This document shows, in pieces, positions 1 to 5,413 of a stretch of 6,721 nucleotides of DNA. Position 1 is the stretch's first letter. Each line of letters begins with the position of its first letter. The stretch is from JBEKHT01 sp050012135 (GTDB lineage: Bacteria; Chloroflexota; Anaerolineae; Anaerolineales; RBG-16-64-43): contig JBEKHT010000104.1 of NCBI GenBank assembly GCA_050012135.1, positions 1 to 6,721 of the forward strand. The letters run 5' to 3'. Below the pieces are notes generated by a model that did not search any database, was not told the origin of the DNA, and worked only from the letters and a program-made list of their open reading frames with translations. The position numbers and the translations under genes are program-made.

Positions 1-86
1 GCACCCTGTTCCAGCCCACCAAGCCGCAGAAAGGAGTGCCTGCCCCGGTAACATTATCTTTTGATAGAACCATGCACCCTCGGTAA
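1..86 (+). CDS. C-terminal end of a gene entering from the left, possibly a transposase (partial)
   Basis: A frame is open from the left edge (first full codon at 3) to a TAA at 84-86 and gives 27 residues beginning TLFQPTKPQKGV and ending SFDRTMHPR. The sequence is too short for a family assignment. Two things suggest a transposase tail. The segment LFQPxx recalls the C-terminus of DDE integrase-type transposases (from memory, not searched). The last codons and the stop also lie inside two 19-base direct repeats, as happens when an insertion sequence gene runs into its own terminal repeats. It could equally be the end of an unrelated gene or a chance open frame. Only the open frame and the repeats are seen directly. 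Confidence 0.35.
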   Translation, partial: TLFQPTKPQKGVPAPVTLSFDRTMHPR

Positions 87-99
87 CATTATCATTTGA
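46..99 (+). repeat. Pair of 19-bp direct repeats, candidate insertion-sequence terminal repeats
   Basis: CGGTAACATTATCTTTTGA occurs at 46-64 and again at 81-99 with one mismatch (T59 versus A94), a period of 35 bases. Their AT-rich core stands out in GC-rich DNA. The second copy contains the stop codon of the frame entering from the left and is followed by TTGACTTGACA. Multiple short direct repeats near the ends are known for some insertion sequences, where the transposase binds them. I infer that this is the right end of such an element, ending near 100-110. No other copy of the repeat was seen in the window, so the left end must lie outside. Confidence 0.5.
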
Positions 100-211
100 C
101 TTGACACGCCATGTGCTGCGGGGTAATCCCCCGGGCCCCCTGATCATGGGCCCTGAGACCCTTGTGGTCTTGATTGCGGAACGTCGCAATTCAGCAATAG
201 ATTTGGCGTTC

Positions 212-242
212 CTTGACTTATTCAAGTCAAGTGTGCTATTGT
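212..242 (+). promoter_or_regulatory. Promoter with palindromic operator ahead of the mini-ORF and MBL gene
   Basis: TTGACT (213-218) serves as a -35 box. After 18 bases it is followed by an extended -10, TG at 234-235, one base, then TATTGT at 237-242. The -35 box lies inside a perfect inverted repeat, CTTGACTT at 212-219 and AAGTCAAG at 224-231, separated by ATTC. A protein bound there would block the promoter, so this is a probable repressor operator. Palindromes of this length suit dimeric winged-helix regulators such as the MarR type, but the regulator cannot be named from the site. A strong Shine-Dalgarno sequence (246-250) and an ATG (258) follow immediately. Confidence 0.6.
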
Positions 243-257
243 CCCGGAGGCGCGACC

Positions 258-368
258 ATGAAAGGGACAGGCGGGCAGCCGGCGGAGGTGGCTTTTTCGT
301 ATGCCTGCCATGTCGGTCAGCTGAGGGCTAGGGCGATGGGCAATGGTAGCGGAGACAGACGCAGATGA
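258..368 (+). CDS. 36-residue leader ORF translationally coupled to the MBL hydrolase
   Basis: An ATG at 258 sits 7 bases after a full GGAGG Shine-Dalgarno sequence (246-250) and just downstream of a good promoter. Its 36 codons end in a TGA at 366-368 that overlaps the ATG of the hydrolase (365-367) in the four-base ATGA arrangement typical of translational coupling. The product starts MKGTGGQPAEVAF, has one cysteine (residue 17), an Arg-rich end (GDRRR) and no membrane helix. I recognise no family. It may be a real small protein, a leader peptide whose translation controls the hydrolase, or a chance frame using a ribosome site that once served another start. The hydrolase also has its own GGAGA at 351-355. 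Signals and overlap are seen; function is unknown. Confidence 0.45.
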   Translation: MKGTGGQPAEVAFSYACHVGQLRARAMGNGSGDRRR

Positions 369-1477
369 TACGGGAGCGGATCGCTGAGGACGTCTACTAT
401 TTTTCCAGCGACATCTATGTGCAAGTAACCGCTGGGGCCGTGGTGACACCGGAGGGCACGGTGCTGATTGATACTCTCGCCCTGCCCGAGGAAACACGGG
501 AGATCCGATCCTTTCTCGAGACTCGCCTTGAGTCGCGGGTGCGTTACGTCGTCAACACGCATTTCCATGCAGATCACACCAGCGGATCGTGCCTTTTTCC
601 GCAAGCGACGGTCGTGGCACATGAATTTTGCCGCTCTCTGCTGGATACCCGGGGTCGGGCCGCGCTGGCGGCGGCCAGGGCAGAGAACTCCGCCCTGGGA
701 GACCTGGAAGTCATCCTGCCAGCCATCACTTTTCGCCAGGGAAGCGCCAGCCTACAGCTTGGAAAGCGAAGCCTGCGCCTGGTTCACCTCCCGGGCCACA
801 GCCCGGATGGCATCGGCGTCCTGCTTGAGGAGGATCGAATCCTGTTCGCGGGCGACGCGGTCATGCCGCTTCCCCATGTGCGCGACGGCGATATGGAGCA
901 GATGCGCCAGAGCCTGAAGACGATTTCCCGGATGGGGCTGGAGAATGTCGTCCAGGGCCATGGTGAGGTCATCCTGCGAGGGGAAATCGATGAGATGATC
1001 ACCTCGCATCTGACCTACCTCGACCGGATCGAAAAGGAAGTGCGGGGAGCCCTGCGCCGCGGCTGGACCAAGGATGATCTGCAGCAGATCAGCATCGAAC
1101 AGTGCGGAAAGAGCCGGATCTTGCTGAATGGATTGGCGAGCGAGCTGCATCTGCAAAACCTGTATGCGCTCTACGACCGCTACCTGCGGGAGGGACCGCC
1201 AGTTCCTGGACCGGCGCCTCGCTCAGCCTCCCCCCAGCGAGGCCTTGCAGAACGACGCGGCAACCCCTCCCTCCCGCCAAGAACTGAGGCACGGAGGACG
1301 GCCGGAGGCGGTCCGCGGCACTCTCGAGGAGCGGGCCGAGGAGGGGGACACCGTCCAGCCCCCCGCAGGAAGGCCCGGTCAACGCACCTCGCCAGGAGAT
1401 TGCCGTCTTCTCGGGCGCACCCTGGCCCCCGAGCGCCTGTCCAACGCAAGGTCGGGCTGAGGAAGAAGAAAAGCTAA
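365..1477 (+). CDS. MBL-fold metallo-hydrolase with an abnormal C-terminal tail
   Basis: This is a metallo-beta-lactamase superfamily hydrolase, a cytosolic enzyme with a two-metal site and no signal peptide. The ligand set is complete: HxHxDH at H66, H68, D70, H71 (in NTHFHADHTSG), H145 in LPGHSPDG, D164 in LFAGDAV and H199 in VQGHGE. The fold fills residues 1-205, and a helical segment follows to about 276 (LYALYDRYLREG). The ATG at 365 has GGAGA 9 bases upstream and overlaps the preceding mini-ORF. The substrate cannot be told: the family includes thioesterases, lactonases, phosphodiesterases and beta-lactamases. Residues 278-370 are Arg/Pro/Gly-rich and unlike the family. Removing one G from the run at 1192-1194 would join the core to another frame reading LREDRQFLDRRLAQ and ending at TGA 1458-1460, which has more GC-rich third positions. 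A frameshift, natural or technical, is therefore likely; the core is secure. Confidence 0.9.
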   Translation: MIRERIAEDVYYFSSDIYVQVTAGAVVTPEGTVLIDTLALPEETREIRSFLETRLESRVRYVVNTHFHADHTSGSCLFPQATVVAHEFCRSLLDTRGRAALAAARAENSALGDLEVILPAITFRQGSASLQLGKRSLRLVHLPGHSPDGIGVLLEEDRILFAGDAVMPLPHVRDGDMEQMRQSLKTISRMGLENVVQGHGEVILRGEIDEMITSHLTYLDRIEKEVRGALRRGWTKDDLQQISIEQCGKSRILLNGLASELHLQNLYALYDRYLREGPPVPGPAPRSASPQRGLAERRGNPSLPPRTEARRTAGGGPRHSRGAGRGGGHRPAPRRKARSTHLARRLPSSRAHPGPRAPVQRKVGLRKKKS

Positions 1478-1483
1478 CCCTTC

Positions 1484-1557
1484 CTCCGCCGCGCGCGAGA
1501 CCCGGCTGGCCTCGTGCGCCCCCCCCGAGCCGGCCAGGGAGGGAGCCTCCGGCGGAG
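1484..1557 (+). terminator. Nested inverted repeats after the MBL gene, possible transcription stop
   Basis: CTCCGCCG (1484-1491) is the exact complement of CGGCGGAG (1550-1557), and within it CTGGCC (1506-1511) pairs with GGCCAG (1532-1537) around a loop containing eight C in a row (1519-1526). Such a structure just after a stop codon could end transcription or protect the 3' end. There is no T-run after it, so it is not a standard intrinsic terminator, and GC-rich DNA gives such pairings by chance. Confidence 0.3.
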
Positions 1558-1614
1558 AGGCCGCTGTGATTCCCCGGCCCGTCTGAATTCTGTGCCCCTC
1601 ACCCACGGCTGAGA

Positions 1615-1714
1615 TATACTCCCAGCCGACCCCAGCAACGGAGGAGAGCCCGCCGTGTTATCAACTGAGGCGCACGAGTGGGCCATCTGCGTCGGTGAAT
1701 CCCAGTTCCGATGA
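1615..1714 (+). promoter_or_regulatory. Leader of the sigma gene: -10-like box, strong SD and 19-codon overlapping ORF
   Basis: TATACT at 1615-1620 resembles a -10 box, but no convincing -35 lies upstream. GGAGGAG (1640-1646) is the best ribosome site in the area. With ideal 8-base spacing it serves a GTG at 1655, which opens a 19-codon frame (VLSTEAHEWA...) ending in TGA 1712-1714. That frame runs across the GTG at 1695 where the sigma factor begins in a different frame. The sigma start has only a weak GAGTGGG upstream. So either the leader is translated and passes ribosomes to the sigma gene by overlap, or an indel separates the true start from the sigma frame. No ATG, GTG or TTG exists in the sigma frame between 1617 and 1695. 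Confidence 0.4.
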
Positions 1715-2318
1715 GCCGAAGCTGATCCGCCAAGCCAAGCGGAACCGGGAGGCGTTCGGCCTCCTTTACGAGCGCTATGTGCGGCGGATCTACACTTACG
1801 TCTACTACCGGACGGGGAACGAGCACGAAGCCGAAGACCTGACCGCCAGGGTTTTCCAGAGAGCGATCACCCACCTGGACTCGTACCAGGATCAGGGGTT
1901 GCCCTTCTCGGCCTGGCTCTATCGGATCGCCCACAATCTCGTGGCGAACTGGCACCGCGATCACAGCCGCCAACGGGTGGTCGGCCTTGACGAGGCTGCG
2001 GGGCACATTGCCGGAGATCCTCCCGATCATCTAGCGGAGGAAGAGGAAGAGCAACGTCGGTTGATGGAGGCGATCCGGGGCCTCCCCGAGGAGAGACAAC
2101 AACTGCTGATCCTCAAGTACTCCCAGGATCTGTCCAATGCTGAGATTGGCGGCATTATGGGAAGGACCGAGGGAGCGATCAAGAGCCTCTACCATCGCAC
2201 GCTCCTCTCCCTGAGGGAGGAATTGGGACACTTGGAGAGCGAACAAACAGGGGCCGGGCTCCAAGGTCACGGGGGACATCGGGCCAGAAATGGAAAACAG
2301 CCCGGGAGGCGAGGCTGA
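1695..2318 (+). CDS. RNA polymerase sigma factor, sigma-70 family, ECF type
   Basis: This protein directs RNA polymerase core enzyme to a specific promoter set. Region 2 spans roughly residues 14-90: AFGLLYERYVRRIYTYVYYR, then AEDLTARVFQRA (46-57) and FSAWLYRIAHNLVANWHRD (71-89), the core-binding and -10-recognition helices. An acidic linker (EEEEE at 115-119) leads to region 4 (130-177), with LPEERQQLLILKYSQDLSNAEI and GRTEGAIKSLYHRTLLSLREEL forming the -35-binding helix-turn-helix. There is no region 3, as expected for the ECF group, and the ~180-residue core fits. The last 30 residues are low-complexity. The start is GTG 1695, the first possible one in frame, with a poor ribosome site and an overlapping leader ORF upstream. 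The small membrane protein downstream is the likely regulator. Confidence 0.92.
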   Translation: MNPSSDEPKLIRQAKRNREAFGLLYERYVRRIYTYVYYRTGNEHEAEDLTARVFQRAITHLDSYQDQGLPFSAWLYRIAHNLVANWHRDHSRQRVVGLDEAAGHIAGDPPDHLAEEEEEQRRLMEAIRGLPEERQQLLILKYSQDLSNAEIGGIMGRTEGAIKSLYHRTLLSLREELGHLESEQTGAGLQGHGGHRARNGKQPGRRG

Positions 2319-2419
2319 GGGAGGCTTCTTGGCTTGCCGCCTCTAGTGCAACCTGGGCCGAAAGCTCTGCCCCCAGAAGGGTCATGGGATTAGGCAGGTC
2401 TGGGGTTGGAGCAAGGATC

Positions 2420-2740
2420 ATGGTGAATATGAGAAAGGCATTGACGACCCGGAAGCTCGTCACTTTGCTTCATGCCAGCTTGGGGCCTGTGAACCCAAGA
2501 GAGGAATTCGTGAATGGCCTGCGAGAACGTTTGGCCAACCTACCCGGCATGCCCGTTTTGGTGGAACGGCCCCGGCATTGGGTCGAATCGGCCGTGCTGG
2601 CCGGCGTGGGTATTGTAGGGATTCTCGCCTCGGCGGCCGCGGTGGCGGCGATGGGAGTCCGCTTCGGCGGACGCATCCTCGCGTTGGACCAGAACGGTTC
2701 GGCGGCCACCTCTCGATCCAAGGAGGCGAAGACGGTCTAG
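2420..2740 (+). CDS. Small single-helix membrane protein, candidate anti-sigma partner
   Basis: The protein has 106 residues from an ATG at 2420, chosen because GGAG (2408-2411) lies 8 bases before it; an in-frame ATG at 2384 has no such site. The N-terminal half is soluble, helical and basic (RKLVTLLHASLGPVNPREEFVNGLRERLANLP, residues 11-42). A long Ala/Gly/Val-rich hydrophobic segment (WVESAVLAGVGIVGILASAA onward, about 54-80) can span the membrane once, and a short polar tail follows. It lies 101 bases after the sigma gene on the same strand and before a strong hairpin, so the two probably form one unit. I infer a membrane-bound anti-sigma or sigma-accessory role from position and topology. 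There is no HxxxCxxC zinc motif, so it is not a ZAS-type anti-sigma factor. No family is recognised with certainty. Confidence 0.65.
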   Translation: MVNMRKALTTRKLVTLLHASLGPVNPREEFVNGLRERLANLPGMPVLVERPRHWVESAVLAGVGIVGILASAAAVAAMGVRFGGRILALDQNGSAATSRSKEAKTV

Positions 2741-2770
2741 TCCGCCTCAGGGGTTCCGTCTGGACGATGG

Positions 2771-2810
2771 CATCGCGGCGAGGTAGGCTTACCTGGCCGC
2801 GATGATTCTT
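2771..2810 (+). terminator. Strong hairpin closing the sigma operon
   Basis: CATCGCGGC (2771-2779) pairs perfectly with GCCGCGATG (2796-2804). After a G/G mismatch the stem continues with AGGT (2781-2784) and ACCT (2791-2794) around a 6-base loop. The stem totals 13 pairs. The following ATTCTT is only partly T-rich. Its place 30 bases after the last stop of the sigma unit fits a transcription terminator. It is nearly symmetric and could act on either strand. Confidence 0.6.
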
Positions 2811-2979
2811 GGGGATGGGGAATGTCCTGCCGACCACCCCCTCAGGCCCGGGTCCACCCTGGACCGAGGAGAACATTTCCTCACGCTTGGTTCATGGGGA
2901 GGCCTGGTCTCAGAATGGCCTGGGCACGGACTATGGGGCCCGCCTCATGGCCGGCAGCGCAGGGTCACCAACAGAATTC

Positions 2980-3183
2980 ATGGGCTTTGAAATCGAATAC
3001 CTGTTCGAAGATTTCCCGCCTGCAGGATTGCATCCGTGGCTTGTCTTCTCCATTTCTTTCGCTCTGGCATGGACCAGCGCCGCGGCTTGGCGGGCGAGAG
3101 GGAAGGATTCCACGGACGAGCTGGCCAACGTGGTCGTTGACCGCCCTCGGTCCCGACCGGGGCAGGGGGCAGGGTGGTCCTGA
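2980..3183 (+). CDS. Doubtful small membrane protein
   Basis: From ATG 2980 the frame encodes 67 residues: an acidic start (FEIEYLFEDF), then a hydrophobic stretch about 20 residues long (HPWLVFSISFALAWTSAAAW) bounded by RARGK, and a polar tail ending at TGA 3181-3183. The acidic-helix-basic layout looks like a one-helix membrane protein, and its place after the sigma unit would suit a small accessory protein. Against it, no good Shine-Dalgarno sequence precedes 2980 or the in-frame ATG at 2947, the frame is open further upstream with low-quality sequence, and no family is recognised. Treat it as a possibility only. Confidence 0.25.
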   Translation: MGFEIEYLFEDFPPAGLHPWLVFSISFALAWTSAAAWRARGKDSTDELANVVVDRPRSRPGQGAGWS

Positions 3184-4117
3184 GCGACCCGAGCGAATCG
3201 CCTCCGCTGGGGTGGCTGAGGTCCGAAGGATGGGAACAGGCGCCCAACGACAGCCTTCGGTTTTTCATCCGTCCCTGCGACACTTCGTCGATGCCCCACC
3301 TGCCCAGCAACAAGCGAACGGGTTGCCGGACTCCGCAATCCGTCCGAATTTCGGCTTGAGGAAAGAGATCATCGCCAAGGTGGTCATGATTCTCTGATTG
3401 ACCGGTCCTTCCGCAATCATCGCGACCAGCAAATCACGGGCTTGGGGGCAGAGAGGTTGGAAACTGGGCCGGGCTGGGGATTCCTGACGGTTCCCGTCTC
3501 CGTGTGTTGGGGTGTCCTCGCGAGGTCGAGCTCAAGCCTCGTTGTCCTTCCACGCACCGGCTGCGCGTAGCCACCACGAGTTCATCCCTTCCAGCCTCTC
3601 TTCCATGTTGCTTCGTCGAGCCGTCCGGGACTGTGGAGGGTGCATCGCGCCAGGCTGGCTGGTTGCTTACGGCGCGTCGGAGTGCTGAGGGTTGGCGTTC
3701 TGTAGAAGGGGAAGTGATGCCGAAGCTCGTGGCTGGGCGGAACCAGGCGCCCATTCGGTTGCGAGGGGATCTGCGCGCATGGGCAGGAATAGCCCGGACC
3801 CGGGGACGGTTCCATTCGGGTTGCGCGGGTTCGGCGCACGCCTTGCCGGGCCGGGTGGCGAAACTTGGGCGGTCTTTGGGCGAGACAGCGGATGAGAGGG
3901 TTTCCCGCGATGTGTGTGACTGGTTCCTGGCCGGGGGACGGGGATGGATGGCTTCGGCCAGGAGCTCGAATGCTGTGGGTCGCTCCTCCCCTGCGCGGGT
4001 TGGGGAAAGCGGGGGGCTCCAGGTTCAGGAGGGGAGAACGAGAGGAGGGGGAGGCCGGGGGCTCTTGCGGGTGCCTCGCGGGGCGAGCCCTCATGCGCCC
4101 TCTCGGCATAATGAAAC

Positions 4118-4147
4118 TTTAGATACCTTGTGTTGCATTATATATCT
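4118..4147 (+). promoter_or_regulatory. Isolated AT-rich promoter-like island with an imperfect palindrome
   Basis: In otherwise GC-rich DNA, a short AT-rich island carries TTTAGA (4118-4123) and, 17 bases later, TATATC (4141-4146), each matching the -35 and -10 consensus at 4 of 6 positions. AGATA (4121-4125) and TATCT (4143-4147) are inverted copies flanking the spacer, as an operator would. No gene starts after it; the nearest signal downstream is the hairpin at 4406-4426. The direction is taken as plus, but the site is nearly symmetric. Confidence 0.35.
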
Positions 4148-4405
4148 GCGAGATTCGCCCATTAGAACGGGTTGGTCGCGGCCCCCTCCGTCCGATTGGG
4201 TTCGCGGCCCTCGGGGAAGGCCCCTTGGTCTTCGTTGAGCACAGGTCAGGGAGGCAGGCGGAAGGCAGGACTGACTGGTTGGGCTGGATGTGTTCTGGGG
4301 AAATGCCCCCTGCCCTCGGGACGCACGTAGAATTGAGTGGGGTTCTCGCATTCTGAGGCGAGGAGCAGCGGGGGGAATCCAAGAGTCCGAGGGATCGTCG
4401 CCTCG

Positions 4406-4426
4406 GGCCGCTCTAGCGGCCTTTCT
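4406..4426 (+). terminator. GC hairpin followed by a short T-run
   Basis: GGCCGC (4406-4411), loop TCTA, GCGGCC (4416-4421), then TTTCT (4422-4426). This is the compact form of an intrinsic terminator with a weak T-tract. It lies about 260 bases after the promoter-like island at 4118-4147, so the pair could bound a short untranslated transcript. No coding region ends here. Confidence 0.4.
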
Positions 4427-5206
4427 ATGGCTCTGTTTGGGTGAATCTCTTCTTGACCGCGGCCTTCTTGGGCCAAGACGACGCACGGCAGGCCCAATGA
4501 CAGTGGAGGGACCTGTGGACCTGCGCCAGACCCTGGTGGGCGAACACTTTCTGGGCTGCGAGCACGATCACCCTGGCCTTCTGTGAGCGGGTACCCTCCG
4601 CTATCTAGGGATCAGGCCGTTGCAACTTAGGAGCGACTTGGCAGGACGATGTATCCGTTTGGCGTCGAGGCGGACAGCCACCAGTCCTCGGCTGAGGACG
4701 CTGATCAATTCGCTGAGTCCGCCTCCATCTGGGCTTGCGATCCTCTTCGATCAGATACCTCTGGGGGCCAGACTGCCGGACACTGGATCTGAATGGAACA
4801 ACCGAGATCTGCTGGATAGAACAAACGTTCTTGAGGACTGCAAGAGCTGTTTTCGCTGCGATGAGCGAGACACAGTTTCTGTGGGGCGCGCCCGCTCACG
4901 GTCGATGGTCTTGGCAAGGTGACTTACGCTGAGGGGGTCAAGTCTGAGTTCCTGGCAGCAATTGCCTTGAGGCCATCTGGCCACGGCTTGGCAAAGTCTG
5001 TAGAACAATTCGCCTTGGTGGGGGTGCCCTCGCGGGATGCGCCTAGGCACTTGTCCCTGGCTTTGGCGGGAGGGTTCCACTAGCGATGAGCCCATCCTTG
5101 CTCGCAGGCAAGCTCGGAGCCCAAGGTTGTTGCCTTGACCCATCGTTGGACCACGCCGGCAGGGAGCGGAGTGGCCTGTGCCCTCGCGCTGCGTCGTGGG
5201 CGGTAG

Positions 5207-5212
5207 TAGAAT
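5207..5212 (+). promoter_or_regulatory. Possible -10 box for the cobalamin operon
   Basis: TAGAAT matches the -10 consensus at five of six positions and would start transcription around 5219, just before the riboswitch. No -35 hexamer is visible at 16-18 bases upstream, so the promoter may depend on an activator or an alternative sigma factor, or the assignment may be wrong. Confidence 0.3.
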
Positions 5213-5230
5213 GGCCTTTGCGAAGCTCCA

Positions 5231-5376
5231 TTGTGTCGGCATTGCTTCTCGACTTGACGTGGCGAAGCCGGTGAAAGTCCGGCGCTGTCGCGCAACTGTG
5301 AGTCGGGACCTCATCCCCCTGCTCCACAGAGCGGACTGGGCTGAGTTGCCCGATGAGCCAGGTCGCCCACCCCGGT
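5231..5376 (+). promoter_or_regulatory. Cobalamin (B12) riboswitch aptamer
   Basis: The conserved core is clear: GGCGAAGCCGGTGAAAGTCC (5261-5280), the hairpin GCCGG (5267-5271)/CCGGC (5279-5283), then GCGCTGTCGCGCAACTGTGA (5282-5301), the hallmark of this class, and the B12-box-like GAGCCAGGTCGCC (5355-5367). TCGGG (5303-5307) pairs with CCCGA (5349-5353), enclosing the variable arm. GTGGCGA (5259-5265) pairs with TCGCCCAC (5363-5370) apart from one bulged C. This RNA binds adenosylcobalamin or a relative and typically lowers expression of B12 uptake or synthesis genes. It lies upstream of a BtuC-type permease, exactly as expected. The 5' boundary is approximate. Confidence 0.95.
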
Positions 5377-5379
5377 CGA

Positions 5380-5412
5380 GCGCCATCCGCCTTCGCACGA
5401 AAGGTGATGCGC
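5380..5412 (+). promoter_or_regulatory. Riboswitch expression platform: hairpin burying the Shine-Dalgarno site
   Basis: GCGC and ATC (5380-5383, 5385-5387) pair with GATGCGC (5406-5412), and inside it CCTT (5390-5393) pairs with AAGG (5401-5404). The AAAGG at 5400-5404 is the only good ribosome site before the permease and is locked in the stem. This fits a riboswitch acting on translation. It also places the permease start close by, at ATG 5407 or ATT 5414. There is no T-run after the hairpin, so transcription termination is less likely. Pairings are read by eye. Confidence 0.6.
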
Positions 5413-5413
5413 C

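Larger units (their letters stand above)
3184..5206. other. Two-kilobase stretch with no convincing gene
   Basis: Long open frames cross this GC-rich stretch on both strands (for example 3504-4238 plus and 4751-5455 minus). Their products are Arg/Ser/Pro/Gly-rich, show no domain or motif, have no ribosome site and overlap one another, as chance frames do. What I can point to inside is an AT-rich promoter-like island (4118-4147), a terminator-like hairpin (4406-4426) and a short protein-like frame (4865-5082). No tRNA, rRNA, CRISPR repeat or transposon end was seen. The stretch may be decayed genes, a long regulatory or RNA-producing spacer, or sequence damaged by indels. Confidence 0.6.

Noticed and set aside
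101..129. TTGACA (101-106) as a -35 box
   Set aside because: The base stretch 17 away (TAATCC) is a poor -10; the promoter at 213-242 is far better.
133..153. GGGCCC/GGGCCC hairpin as a terminator for the entering gene
   Set aside because: Stem of only 6 pairs, 9-base loop and no T-run afterwards.
2822..3397. 191-codon plus-strand frame overlapping the small membrane ORF
   Set aside because: Pro/Arg-rich sequence with no motif or ribosome site; the overlapping frame from 2980 looks more protein-like.
3504..4238. 244-codon open frame on the plus strand
   Set aside because: Arg/Ser/Gly-rich, no domain, no ribosome site, and an equally long frame lies on the opposite strand; typical of chance frames in GC-rich DNA.
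4498..4586. Peptide starting MTVEGPVDLRQTLVGEH, faintly like a DNA glycosylase N-terminus
   Set aside because: Ends after 29 codons, resemblance rests on a few residues, and no continuation was found in the other frames.
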